64,000 nucleotides of DNA, from the NCBI RefSeq assembly GCF_003545715.1, contig NZ_QVNU01000003.1, positions 682,001 to 746,000 of the forward strand. The letters are read 5' to 3'. Shown piece after piece: positions 1-7,829 of this stretch. The notes under the pieces are model-generated. The model saw nothing but the letters and a program-made list of their open reading frames with translations, had not been told where the DNA came from and did not search any database. Both the position numbers and the translations under genes were made by a program. Source of the stretch: Taibaiella koreensis. Lineage in GTDB: Bacteria; Bacteroidota; Bacteroidia; Chitinophagales; Chitinophagaceae. Position 1 is the stretch's first letter; the number at the start of each line of letters is the position of its first letter.

Positions 1-876
1 ACAGGCCACGACCAGCACGCCGGCGGCCTCTGAAAAAGCCGGCGCCAGCTCCCTTTTGTTGAAGGATGCCAGGCTGGCTTTGCGGTAAAAATCATTTTCC
101 CTGCTAAATCTTTTTACAACAAAGCCGGTAGCATTGAACGCCCTTATAATACGCATGCCCAGCAGGGATTCATCGATGAGTGTGAGCAGACGGCCCGCCG
201 AAGCCTGTACGTCCTTGGCTTCCCTGCGCAGCTTTCTGGTAACCGCTGCAATAGCCAGCGCAGAGACAGGGATAATGATAAGGGTAAATAAGGTAAGTTT
301 TGCCGATATGGCAAAGAGCGCGATGAAGTAACCGATCATCACGTAAGGCTCCTTGAACAATACTTCCAGTGAGCTCGCGGCGGCGCCTTCTATCCCGTAC
401 ACATCCGTATTCAACCTGGAAATAAGGTCTCCCTTGTGCTCCCGGGTAAAATACCCCAGGTGCAATTGGTTGATCTTTTCGAAAAGGGCTTCCCTCAGAC
501 GCTTTACCAGCAAGGTCCTTGTGTTGATGAGGCAGCGTTGGGCCAGGTAACGGAAAATATTGGTCAGCAGTACCGCCGACACGATCATTATGGCGAGGAA
601 ATAAAGCGCATATGCCGGGTTGCTCGTTTTGAAATGGTATATCAGGTGATAGAAATAACTTTTAAAGAAAGAAGCAGAGCATTCAAACGACGGCGCAGTG
701 GCGTAAGCGGTGGCATCGGCTGTATTGACGGGATCAAAAAGAAAATTGAGCAGAGGTATAATGAGCGCAAACTGGAAGATACCGAAAAAGACACCCAACA
801 GGGTAAATGCGAAAAAGGGAAAAATAAACCGGTGGAAAGGCCTCACATATTGCAGTAAACGGCGGTATATCTTCAT
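1..876 (-). CDS. ABC transporter, membrane-domain part (cut by window edge)
   Basis: The frame is open from ATG at 876 to the left window edge, giving about 292 N-terminal residues. It begins MKIYRRLLQYVRPFHRF, a typical start of an exporter-type (MsbA-like) ABC half-transporter. Hydrophobic segments lie near residues 15-40, 95-115, 185-210 and 215-235. Between them are the usual helical cytoplasmic signatures, including GDLISRLNTDVYGIEG and LIDESLLGMRIIRAFNA. The ATP-binding domain lies outside the window, so its Walker motifs cannot be checked. The gene starts 17 bp after the stop of the upstream glycosyltransferase on the same strand, which suggests one transcript. Export of a glycolipid or other glycoconjugate is an inference from that pairing. 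Confidence 0.85.
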   Translation of the reverse strand, partial: MKIYRRLLQYVRPFHRFIFPFFAFTLLGVFFGIFQFALIIPLLNFLFDPVNTADATAYATAPSFECSASFFKSYFYHLIYHFKTSNPAYALYFLAIMIVSAVLLTNIFRYLAQRCLINTRTLLVKRLREALFEKINQLHLGYFTREHKGDLISRLNTDVYGIEGAAASSLEVLFKEPYVMIGYFIALFAISAKLTLFTLIIIPVSALAIAAVTRKLRREAKDVQASAGRLLTLIDESLLGMRIIRAFNATGFVVKRFSRENDFYRKASLASFNKRELAPAFSEAAGVLVVAC

Positions 877-893
877 AAGGGTAATGTTAGGTA

Positions 894-1946
894 TTAGTAT
901 AAAGTACGATAAACTTCCAGATAAGCGGTTGCTGCCTTTTTCCAGCAAAAAGATTCGCTTCGTTTTTGTATCTGGTCCCGCATTTCCTGTAGCCGGTAGC
1001 GGGCCATACCATCGGAAAAGACGCTGTTCATATGGTCTTCGCTGAAATCATGAAAGTAAAAGGCGGCATCGCGGCCTATTTCAGGTAAGGCTGTGCGCCC
1101 CGACAGGAAGACGGGCTTACCAACCGACATCGCTTCCATTACTGTGAGGCCAAAACCCTCGGCGAGAGAGGGCAATACGAATGCGTAGCAGTTGTGGTAA
1201 TACCAGGATTTTTCATTTTCCGATATGTTGCCCAGCATCCGGAGCCGGTGACTTACCCCCAGATCACTGGCTATGCGGTGGATAAGGGATTCATAATCGC
1301 TATCCTGTCGCGGCCCTGCAATCAACAGCTCCATCTGTTCCTGTTGCCTTAGTAGGGGCAGCAGCACATGGAAATTCTTCTTGGCGCAAAGGGTACCGAG
1401 GGAGAACAGGAAAGGCCTTGCCGGTTTGTAAGAATAGGGGAATAAAGACGGCTGCTCCAGGTGGTTGGTTCCATTGTGGATCGTATAAACCTGCTTGTTG
1501 CCGGTGTCGCAGTGCCGTTGTACATCATCGTAGCAGAAACGGGATACGCAGACGATGGCATCGCTTCTATCGATATTGGCCTGCAGGTGTCGCAGGTACC
1601 GCTCTTTTTTGGCTTTGCTCTTCGGTTCGTAAAGGAAATTGAGATCGTGTATGCTCAGCACTACCTTGATCCTCCGGTTCCGGAACGGCAGGTAATCGGA
1701 GTTCTGGTAGGTACCGTGCCAGATATCAAAAGAACGCAGCGCGGGCATGAGGAACTTCCGGAGAGGATGCTGGTACAATACAGGGCCCTGGAAAGCCGGC
1801 ACAGCATTGGGAGGAATAAAGAATGCCATCTGCTCCCTCGCCGGATCCTGCTGCCGGGCTATATGAAGACCCAGGTTAAGGCAATAATGATACAGACCGG
1901 TATTGCTGTACTTCATCCGTTCGCAATCGAATACGATATGTTTCAT
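894..1946 (-). CDS. GT4-type glycosyltransferase
   Basis: A 350-aa GT-B fold glycosyltransferase that would move a sugar from a nucleotide-sugar donor onto a growing glycan at the cytoplasmic face of the membrane. The C-terminal donor-binding signature AEGFGLTVMEAMSVGKPV is clear. Other family features are the AIVCVSRFCYDDV segment, the IHNGTNHL segment after the first Rossmann domain, and SLGTLCAKKNFHVLLP at the start of the second. Donor and acceptor cannot be told from sequence. It is closely similar along its whole length to the divergently transcribed protein at 2173-3246 (both begin with an ILDCDLMKH-like strand followed by SGLYHYCLNVGL). It lies directly upstream of an ABC exporter gene. 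Confidence 0.88.
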   Translation of the reverse strand: MKHIVFDCERMKYSNTGLYHYCLNLGLHIARQQDPAREQMAFFIPPNAVPAFQGPVLYQHPLRKFLMPALRSFDIWHGTYQNSDYLPFRNRRIKVVLSIHDLNFLYEPKSKAKKERYLRHLQANIDRSDAIVCVSRFCYDDVQRHCDTGNKQVYTIHNGTNHLEQPSLFPYSYKPARPFLFSLGTLCAKKNFHVLLPLLRQQEQMELLIAGPRQDSDYESLIHRIASDLGVSHRLRMLGNISENEKSWYYHNCYAFVLPSLAEGFGLTVMEAMSVGKPVFLSGRTALPEIGRDAAFYFHDFSEDHMNSVFSDGMARYRLQEMRDQIQKRSESFCWKKAATAYLEVYRTLY

Positions 1947-2172
1947 GCTTTATTATTCTGTCTTCATCCTTGTGAAAATTTCATCACAAAAGGGTTGTGT
2001 TTTTAGAAAACCTGTCACAAAATACATGGTAATAAAGTGTAACATCATTGTTGGGCTAGCTGAAACGGGATTTTCACTGTCTGAATTTCCACTCATATTT
2101 AATTTAAATGCGTTTATTTGAAGCCTGGATCGCTACATGTATTATTTACACCGTATCCAGTTGATCTGAAAA

Positions 2173-3246
2173 ATGATGCATACTATAATACTGGATTGCG
2201 ACCTGATGAAACATGCCCACTCCGGCTTGTACCACTATTGTCTTAATGTAGGCCTGGCGGTAAATCAGCTATTACCACAGATGGGGAATTTAGCTTTGAA
2301 AATGTATGTACCACCGCAGCAGAAAGAGGCTTTTGAGGGAAAAGTGAACGCGATTACAGAGCGTGCCTGGCATAGGCTATGGCGGCCTTTTCTGAATAGC
2401 TGTGCTGTATGGCATGCACCTTTCCAGTCGGGGCGGATGATCCCTGACAAAAAAAGACACCCCGGTATTAAAGTATTGCTTACAATCCACGACCTGAACC
2501 CCCTGCATGAAGGCAAACCGCAGGAAGAGCAGCAACGCAGCCTTTTGCATACGCAGGGATTGATCGATCAAAGCGATGCGATCGTATGTATCTCTGAGTT
2601 TACCAAAAGTGATGTGCTGAAGCATTGCGCTACGGGGAACAAACCGGTTGTGGTGATACACAATGGCATTCACCGCTTGCATGCCGAACCCAGTGTACCG
2701 CAGCAGGTAAGCGGGAACAGACCTTTTCTCTTCGGAATGGGATATGTGAACCGGAAAAAAAATTTTCATGTACTGCTCCCGTTATTGAAGCATAACCCCG
2801 GGCTGGAGCTGGTGATTGCCGGCCGGCTGGATGATCCCGATTACGTATCTGCTATGAAGACCGCTGCGGAAGCCATGCAGGTGTCTGACCAGCTAAGGCT
2901 GACTGGCCCTGTGCCCGAAGCAGAGAAGAGCTGGTACCTTGCTAATTGCCTGGCCTTTGTGCACCCATCGCTGGCCGAAGGTTTTGGCGCTCCGGTAGTG
3001 GAGGCAATGCATTTTGGTAAACCACTTTTCCTGTCCAACCGTACAGCGTTGACGGAGATCGGCGGCGATATCGCTTTTTATTTTTCTTCTTTTGAAGAAA
3101 CGCATTTGCAGCAGGTCTTTAGTGATGGAATGGCAACCTTTCGCAGGCTTGGTATGGGGCCAGCCGTTATGGCGCGCGGCCATGCCTTCAACTGGCAAAA
3201 AAGCGCTGCACAGTATATAAATGTATACCAATCCCTGATAGACTAA
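2173..3246 (+). CDS. GT4-type glycosyltransferase, paralogue of the minus-strand neighbour
   Basis: A 357-aa GT-B glycosyltransferase. The donor-site motif AEGFGAPVVEAMHFGKPL is present, together with the DAIVCISEFTKSDVLKHCATG and GMGYVNRKKNFHVLLPLL segments. The last two match corresponding stretches of the divergent protein at 894-1946 almost word for word, so the pair probably arose by duplication with inversion. Two ATG codons in a row (2173 and 2176) could each serve as start. Its TAA stop overlaps the ATG of the methyltransferase gene (TAATG), pointing to translational coupling. The sugar specificity is unknown. Confidence 0.88.
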   Translation: MMHTIILDCDLMKHAHSGLYHYCLNVGLAVNQLLPQMGNLALKMYVPPQQKEAFEGKVNAITERAWHRLWRPFLNSCAVWHAPFQSGRMIPDKKRHPGIKVLLTIHDLNPLHEGKPQEEQQRSLLHTQGLIDQSDAIVCISEFTKSDVLKHCATGNKPVVVIHNGIHRLHAEPSVPQQVSGNRPFLFGMGYVNRKKNFHVLLPLLKHNPGLELVIAGRLDDPDYVSAMKTAAEAMQVSDQLRLTGPVPEAEKSWYLANCLAFVHPSLAEGFGAPVVEAMHFGKPLFLSNRTALTEIGGDIAFYFSSFEETHLQQVFSDGMATFRRLGMGPAVMARGHAFNWQKSAAQYINVYQSLID

Positions 3247-4091
3247 TGAGCGATACCGGCAAGAAATGGAATACCAACTTGAACAGGGGAGGGGATCGCA
3301 GAAGATCTGAACTCTGTAAGGCTATGGACTGGCAGGCTGAATGGTTCCGGCGATGGGTTGCGGAATTGCGGGAGCCTGCCCGCTTTCACCGGAAGCAGTG
3401 GGAGTTTGTATACATCATGCAGGCGCTGTGGGAGCGGGGCTGTATTGCACCGGGCAAAAAAGGACTTGTTTTTGCTGTAGGAACGGAGCCCTTGCCGTCG
3501 TTATTTGCCAATTACGGCTGCGACATACTGGCTACGGATATTTTTACGGGAGAGGGAGAAGCAAAAGGCTGGGCAAACGGCGACCAGCTATGCCGCGGCC
3601 TCGCCTCCCTCAACAAAAGAGGCCTGACCGATGAGGCAACCTTGCAAAAGCATGTGCAGTACAGGGCTGTGGATATGAATCATATTCCGGCAACACTCAG
3701 GAATTTTGATTTCAACTGGTCCAGCTGCTCCTTTGAGCACCTGGGTAGCATTTCGAGGGGCATCGCTTTTTTGAAAAACCAGTTGCGTACGCTAAGGCCC
3801 GGCGGATGGGCGGTGCATACCACCGAATTCAATATCTCTTCTAACGATCATACGCTGGAAAGCGGCGATACGGTTATTTTCCGGATGAAAGACCTGGAGC
3901 AGCTGGCCGCATGCCTGAGGAAGGAAGGGCATTTTGTGGAAGAGCTGGATTATTCCCTGGGCGGGCTTCCGCAGGATTTTGATGTCGATGTATTTCCCCA
4001 TATGGAGCAAGTACACCTTAAGCTGCAGCTTAATGAATTTGTGGTCACGTCGATAGGGCTCATCATACAAAAAAAGAAGCGTTTTTTCTGA
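3246..4091 (+). CDS. putative SAM-dependent methyltransferase
   Basis: A 281-aa soluble protein. Residues ~70-100 (GLVFAVGTEPLPSLFANYG, then CDILATDIFTGE) fit a class I methyltransferase motif I with a degenerate glycine loop and an acidic ribose-binding residue. FDFNWSSCSFEHLGSI with the later LRTLRPGGWAVHTTEFN matches motifs IV-V. The start codon overlaps the stop of the upstream glycosyltransferase, so the two proteins are probably made together and may act on the same glycan or lipid-linked intermediate. The substrate is not recognisable. The C-terminal third is less typical of the fold and may hold substrate-binding elements. Confidence 0.65.
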   Translation: MSDTGKKWNTNLNRGGDRRRSELCKAMDWQAEWFRRWVAELREPARFHRKQWEFVYIMQALWERGCIAPGKKGLVFAVGTEPLPSLFANYGCDILATDIFTGEGEAKGWANGDQLCRGLASLNKRGLTDEATLQKHVQYRAVDMNHIPATLRNFDFNWSSCSFEHLGSISRGIAFLKNQLRTLRPGGWAVHTTEFNISSNDHTLESGDTVIFRMKDLEQLAACLRKEGHFVEELDYSLGGLPQDFDVDVFPHMEQVHLKLQLNEFVVTSIGLIIQKKKRFF

Positions 4092-4173
4092 GCCGGGTGT
4101 TTGCTTCCGGAAGTACCCGGCATAGCAACAGAGAGGATGCCTATGCGCAAGATAGCATCCTTCGGTCTGAATG

Positions 4174-4212
4174 CAAATGGGGCCGTCCCTACTTTTGGAA
4201 CAGCCCCATTTG
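4174..4212. terminator. hairpin between convergent genes
   Basis: A 10-bp perfect stem (CAAATGGGGC at 4174-4183 with GCCCCATTTG at 4203-4212) lies between the convergent genes ending at 4091 and 4230. A second stem, GCCGGGT (4092-4098) with ACCCGGC (4115-4121), abuts the methyltransferase stop. Neither has a long T run, so termination is likely but not certain. Confidence 0.5.
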
Positions 4213-4229
4213 GCGTTTATATTCTTACG

Positions 4230-4559
4230 TTAATGTGTCGCCAGCTTTTTGATCATTCTGTCGGATACGGGATCGGCATAGACGCCAAAGGCATTCATCA
4301 ATATCCCTTTTACGTCGTGGTTCTCCGATGAAATGGCATAGACCACATTTTCATCTCCGGGATCGGTAATGCCTTCAAAGCGAAAGACCCTGTCAATATT
4401 GAAGTCTTCAGGATTCAATCTTTTTTGTCCCCCTTCGTAGCTCAGGCAGTCGTTGTCGAGGTTGAAATCGTAAGTATAACCTTTCTTTTCCAGCCAGGCA
4501 ATGGCATCGGTTACGGTTGAAAAATCGGGGTGTTCGTTTATTTCTTGTATATCTGCCAT
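4230..4559 (-). CDS. small conserved Bacteroidota protein (often mislabelled PRPP synthetase)
   Basis: A 109-aa soluble acidic protein. The pattern AIAWLEKKGYTYDFNLDNDC, then VFRFEGITDPGDENVVYAIS and GILMNAFGVYADP, is one I recognise from a family widespread in Bacteroidota. That family is often labelled phosphoribosylpyrophosphate synthetase in databases, although at ~100 aa it is far too short for that enzyme (~310 aa) and lacks its PRPP-binding loop. No function should be assigned. It sits 41 bp downstream of dps on the same strand and may share its transcript, which would fit a stress-related role, but this is only context. Confidence 0.8.
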   Translation of the reverse strand: MADIQEINEHPDFSTVTDAIAWLEKKGYTYDFNLDNDCLSYEGGQKRLNPEDFNIDRVFRFEGITDPGDENVVYAISSENHDVKGILMNAFGVYADPVSDRMIKKLATH

Positions 4560-4600
4560 AACGAATGGTTTTAGTGGATCAAAAAAGTGCTGTAGCGCTG

Positions 4601-5119
4601 CTATTTGGCCGTAGCGCGCAGCATCCAGGCCATTGTTTCGTGCTGCTCCACAAGCCCGGTAATAAAATCGGCGCTACCGGCGTCTTTGTATTTTTCCTGA
4701 AACTTATCGATATCGCTGCGCAGCCTGCGGATAATGGTTTCGTGGTCGTCCAGTAATTGCTGCAGCATATTGGCCGAGCTGGTACCGGCGTCTTCATTTT
4801 CCAGCAAAGAAGCCTCCTGCAAAAAATGCTTCATAGAGCCCAGCGCATAGTGGCCGATCTTACGGATACGTTCCGCTACTTCATCCATGATATTGGCCAG
4901 TTGGTTGTATTGCTTTTCAAAAAACAGGTGCAGGTCGTGGAACTGGGCGCCTTCCACATTCCAATGGAATTTCCTGGTTTTGGTATAAAGCAGGAACTCA
5001 TCGGCGAGCAATTTATTCAGCTCATCGGCTACCGCCTGTTTGTTACCGGCGCTGATGCCGATATTGGCCTCGGTTAAGCCGGCCTCATTCGTTTTTGATT
5101 TTGATGAAGTCTTTGCCAT
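4601..5119 (-). CDS. dps: Dps-family DNA-protecting mini-ferritin
   Basis: A 172-aa ferritin-like four-helix protein. Dps proteins assemble as dodecamers, oxidise Fe(II) with hydrogen peroxide at inter-subunit sites, store the iron and shield DNA in stationary phase or oxidative stress. The family signature is plain: KFHWNVEGAQFHDLHLFFEK carries the histidine, aspartate and glutamate ligands of the ferroxidase site. The N-terminal ~20 residues are Lys/Ser/Thr-rich, as in Dps proteins that bind DNA through their tails. A TAATTTTG box (5173-5166, minus strand) fits the Bacteroidota -7 consensus about 45 bp upstream, but no good -33 element was found. Confidence 0.93.
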   Translation of the reverse strand: MAKTSSKSKTNEAGLTEANIGISAGNKQAVADELNKLLADEFLLYTKTRKFHWNVEGAQFHDLHLFFEKQYNQLANIMDEVAERIRKIGHYALGSMKHFLQEASLLENEDAGTSSANMLQQLLDDHETIIRRLRSDIDKFQEKYKDAGSADFITGLVEQHETMAWMLRATAK

Positions 5120-5333
5120 GTGTACTTTGATTTGTGTTGTGATTGTGTTAGATAAAATGACAAATCAAAATTAAAAAGGTTTGCCAAGGTAGCTACACCT
5201 TTCAACGTGTTAATTTTCAGTTCATCCGATTGAATATATCTATAAAGCCTGCTACAGAAAGAAAGCTGTCTTTTGAGGGTGGTTTCGTTTTCCCGGGACA
5301 GACTTTTCCCTGGCGAATTGGCCGGTGGCGAAG

Positions 5334-5365
5334 AAAAAATCCCCCACAGGCAATCTGCGGGGGAT
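5334..5365 (-). terminator. rho-independent terminator of the S46 peptidase gene
   Basis: On the minus strand ATCCCCC (5365-5359) pairs with GGGGGAT (5345-5339), with three further pairs inside one mismatch, followed by a run of six T. It lies 22 bp after the peptidase stop codon. Confidence 0.9.
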
Positions 5366-5387
5366 ATATAAAGCCGGTTGTCGGGTA

Positions 5388-7541
5388 TTAATTCAATTTC
5401 ATCTCGCCGATGAGGTTGTTGGCACCACCGTATTTGTCGATGAGCCACAACACAAAGCGGATATCGACCACGATAGTCCTCTTGTATTTTTTGTCGAAGG
5501 CGATATCGCCGCTCATCGCCTCCCAGTTGCCATCGAAAGCCAGGCCCAGCAGCTCGCCGCTACCGTTGATCACCGGGCTGCCACTATTGCCGCCGGTAAT
5601 ATCGTTGTTGGTGATGAAGCAGGTTACCAGTTCGCCATTGGCATTGGCGTAGCGGCCATATTCTTTGGTTTTGCAAAGGTCCAGAAAGTTCTGGGGCAGG
5701 TCAAACTCTTCGTCGCCGGGCTTATACTTATCCAGCAGTCCGTCTATAGTGGTGTAGTAATCATAGGTCACGGCGTCCTGCGGATGATAACCTCCTACGG
5801 TACCGTAGGTAATACGCATAGTGCTGTTGGCATCGGGATAGAACAGCTTGCCCTGGTTCTTCTGCATCAGCCCTTTGATGTATTGCTGGCTCAGGCTTTC
5901 TTTGGTCTTGCCAAACTGCTCCTGGCGCGGCTTGTAGTTCTGCTCGTAGTTATTGACAAAGCTTAGCGCATATTGCACTGCCGGATCGGCATCCAGCTTT
6001 TCGAGGCTGGGGTCTGAACAAAAGTTCTCAAACTTAACCTCGTCGAGCAGGAAGGTGTTGAGGAAGGCATAGTTGGCAAAATCGTTGAAAGTCTTGGTCC
6101 AGTCGCTATTGCCAAATTGTTTGAAGATAAACCGCTGGTAAAAGTCGGGCTGCTGCCCGTGAGGAACATCCTTATAAAACAGCTCAGCTGTACGCGCCAG
6201 CATCTCCTGTTCGGCTGCCGGTACAAAATCTTTCATCACCTCTTTCCTTGCCTTGCGCAACTCGGCTACTTCCTTGCCTATCTCTTCGGCCTTGGTCTTC
6301 CTGTCGGAAAGCAGCTGGTGCAGCTTGTTGGTCTTTGCCGCCAGCCTGGCCAGGCCCGATCCCATGAAGCATTCGGTATAGTAGACATTGTGCTTGGCAT
6401 AGGGCCGGTATTCAGTATAGGCACGCGCATATTGGTTCATGAGGTCTTCGTAATCCCTGTTCGTGGCTTTGGCCCATGAGGTGAAATCCTGCTCCTGGCG
6501 CTGTTTTTCGTCGATCACCCGCAGGCGCTTTAGCTGCTCGGTCTGGCCTATGAAGTATTTCCAATAGTTGGCGATACGGGCATAGCTCGATGCCAATTTC
6601 AGGTTTACCGCCGGATCTTTGCGCATATAGTTACGCATGATGCCAAGACGCATATCCCTGATCTTTACAATGGAAGGATTGACCTCGTTGATCGCCATGT
6701 CCACACCATAGGAGGTTTCATAGCGATTGGTACGGCCGGGATAGCCCATTACCATGGCAAAATCGTTTTCCTTCACACCCTGGGTCGATACCGGCAGGAA
6801 CTGCTTGGGTTTATAAGGTACATTAGCTTTGGAATAAGGCGCCGGGTTATTGTTCTTATCGGCGTACACGCGGAACATAGAGAAGTCGGCGGTATGACGG
6901 GGCCACATCCAGTTGTCGGTGTCGCCGCCGTATTTGCCCAATGATTTTGGGGGCGTTCCTACCATGCGCACATCGTTAAATACCTGGTATACCAGCAGGA
7001 TATATTGGTTGCCGTTGAAATAGGAGGTAACGGAAGCGCTGTAGCGGCCATTCTCGTTGGCCTTTTTTTCCAGCTCTTCTTTTACCTTGTCCATTGCCTT
7101 TTTCTTTTTCTCCTCCGAAGGGCTGTTCTCGCCGGCCTTCAGCATTTGATTGGTCACATCTTCCATGCGTACCAGGAACTTGACCGAAAGGCCCGGAGCA
7201 GCAATCTCCTCATCGAAGCTTTTGGCCCAGAAACCGTTCTCGAGGTAGTTGTTTTCCACAGTGCTCAGCTCGGCTATGCTACCGTAGCCACAGTGGTGGT
7301 TGGTGATCAGCAAGCCGTTGGGGGAAATGATCTCGCCGGTGCAGCCGCCGCCGAAATGTACGATGGCATCCTTAAGGCTGGAATGATTGGCGCTGTAAAG
7401 ATCTTCGGCGGTGAGCTTAAGACCCATGCGCTGCATCTCATCGTAATTTTTACCGATGAGCATGGGGATCCACATGCCTTCGTCTGCCCTGGCAGAAAAA
7501 AGCGCGGACATCGCGAATATGCTTAATAGAATTTTTTTCAT
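5388..7541 (-). CDS. S46 family dipeptidyl peptidase, DPP7-like
   Basis: A 717-aa secreted serine peptidase that removes dipeptides from peptide N-termini in the periplasm, a feature of asaccharolytic or proteolytic Bacteroidota. The signal peptide is MKKILLSIFAMSALFSARA. The chymotrypsin-like triad is visible: His in NHHCGYGSI, Asp in the segment DNWMWPRHTADFSMF, and Ser653 in GGNSGSPV. In this family the residue that becomes Gly in LAFDGNWEA (here Gly671) sets P1 preference: Gly in DPP7 (hydrophobic P1), Arg in DPP11 (Asp/Glu P1). This protein therefore looks DPP7-type. A TATTTTTG box at 7554-7547 lies only 5 nt before the ATG, so either the transcript is almost leaderless or the true promoter is further upstream. 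Confidence 0.95.
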   Translation of the reverse strand: MKKILLSIFAMSALFSARADEGMWIPMLIGKNYDEMQRMGLKLTAEDLYSANHSSLKDAIVHFGGGCTGEIISPNGLLITNHHCGYGSIAELSTVENNYLENGFWAKSFDEEIAAPGLSVKFLVRMEDVTNQMLKAGENSPSEEKKKKAMDKVKEELEKKANENGRYSASVTSYFNGNQYILLVYQVFNDVRMVGTPPKSLGKYGGDTDNWMWPRHTADFSMFRVYADKNNNPAPYSKANVPYKPKQFLPVSTQGVKENDFAMVMGYPGRTNRYETSYGVDMAINEVNPSIVKIRDMRLGIMRNYMRKDPAVNLKLASSYARIANYWKYFIGQTEQLKRLRVIDEKQRQEQDFTSWAKATNRDYEDLMNQYARAYTEYRPYAKHNVYYTECFMGSGLARLAAKTNKLHQLLSDRKTKAEEIGKEVAELRKARKEVMKDFVPAAEQEMLARTAELFYKDVPHGQQPDFYQRFIFKQFGNSDWTKTFNDFANYAFLNTFLLDEVKFENFCSDPSLEKLDADPAVQYALSFVNNYEQNYKPRQEQFGKTKESLSQQYIKGLMQKNQGKLFYPDANSTMRITYGTVGGYHPQDAVTYDYYTTIDGLLDKYKPGDEEFDLPQNFLDLCKTKEYGRYANANGELVTCFITNNDITGGNSGSPVINGSGELLGLAFDGNWEAMSGDIAFDKKYKRTIVVDIRFVLWLIDKYGGANNLIGEMKLN

Positions 7542-7694
7542 GCCTGCAAAAATATAAAATGTTCGGTGCCGTTTCTCACCCCTTTAGCGGGGAAAACAAT
7601 ATGATAAAATGCATAATAATGTGGCGGTGTTGGCATATAGCGATGTTGTGGGCAATATCACTACATGCCAACACGATGGTGCAATATCTATTTC

Positions 7695-7824
7695 CGACTA
7701 TCCCGATGTAGGAAACGAAGCCGGTCCTTGAGCTGGCCGAAAGGACAAAGATGATGCTTCGGACAGGCTTAGTAACCGTTAACCGGTAGCAATTTGTATC
7801 CTGTTTCCTATATCGGGATACTCA
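7695..7824. repeat. 130-bp inverted-repeat element, copy A
   Basis: The ends are inverted repeats (GACTATCCCGATGTAGGAAAC at the left; the reverse complement of the right end reads GAGTATCCCGATATAGGAAAC, 19 of 21 matching). The inside is partly palindromic (an arm like CTTGAGCTTGTCGAAAGG with its partner). The same element recurs at 46929-47057 and 47778-47906. ATCTATTT occurs on both sides (7686-7693 and 7828-7835), possibly a target-site duplication; the right copy overlaps the stop codon of the M17 gene. No coding capacity. Confidence 0.85.
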
Positions 7825-7829
7825 CTCAT

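Noticed and set aside
1970-1989. TTGTGA-N8-TCACAA considered as a CRP site
   Set aside because: The spacer is 8 instead of 6 and no CRP-type regulator is in view, so only an inverted repeat is noted.
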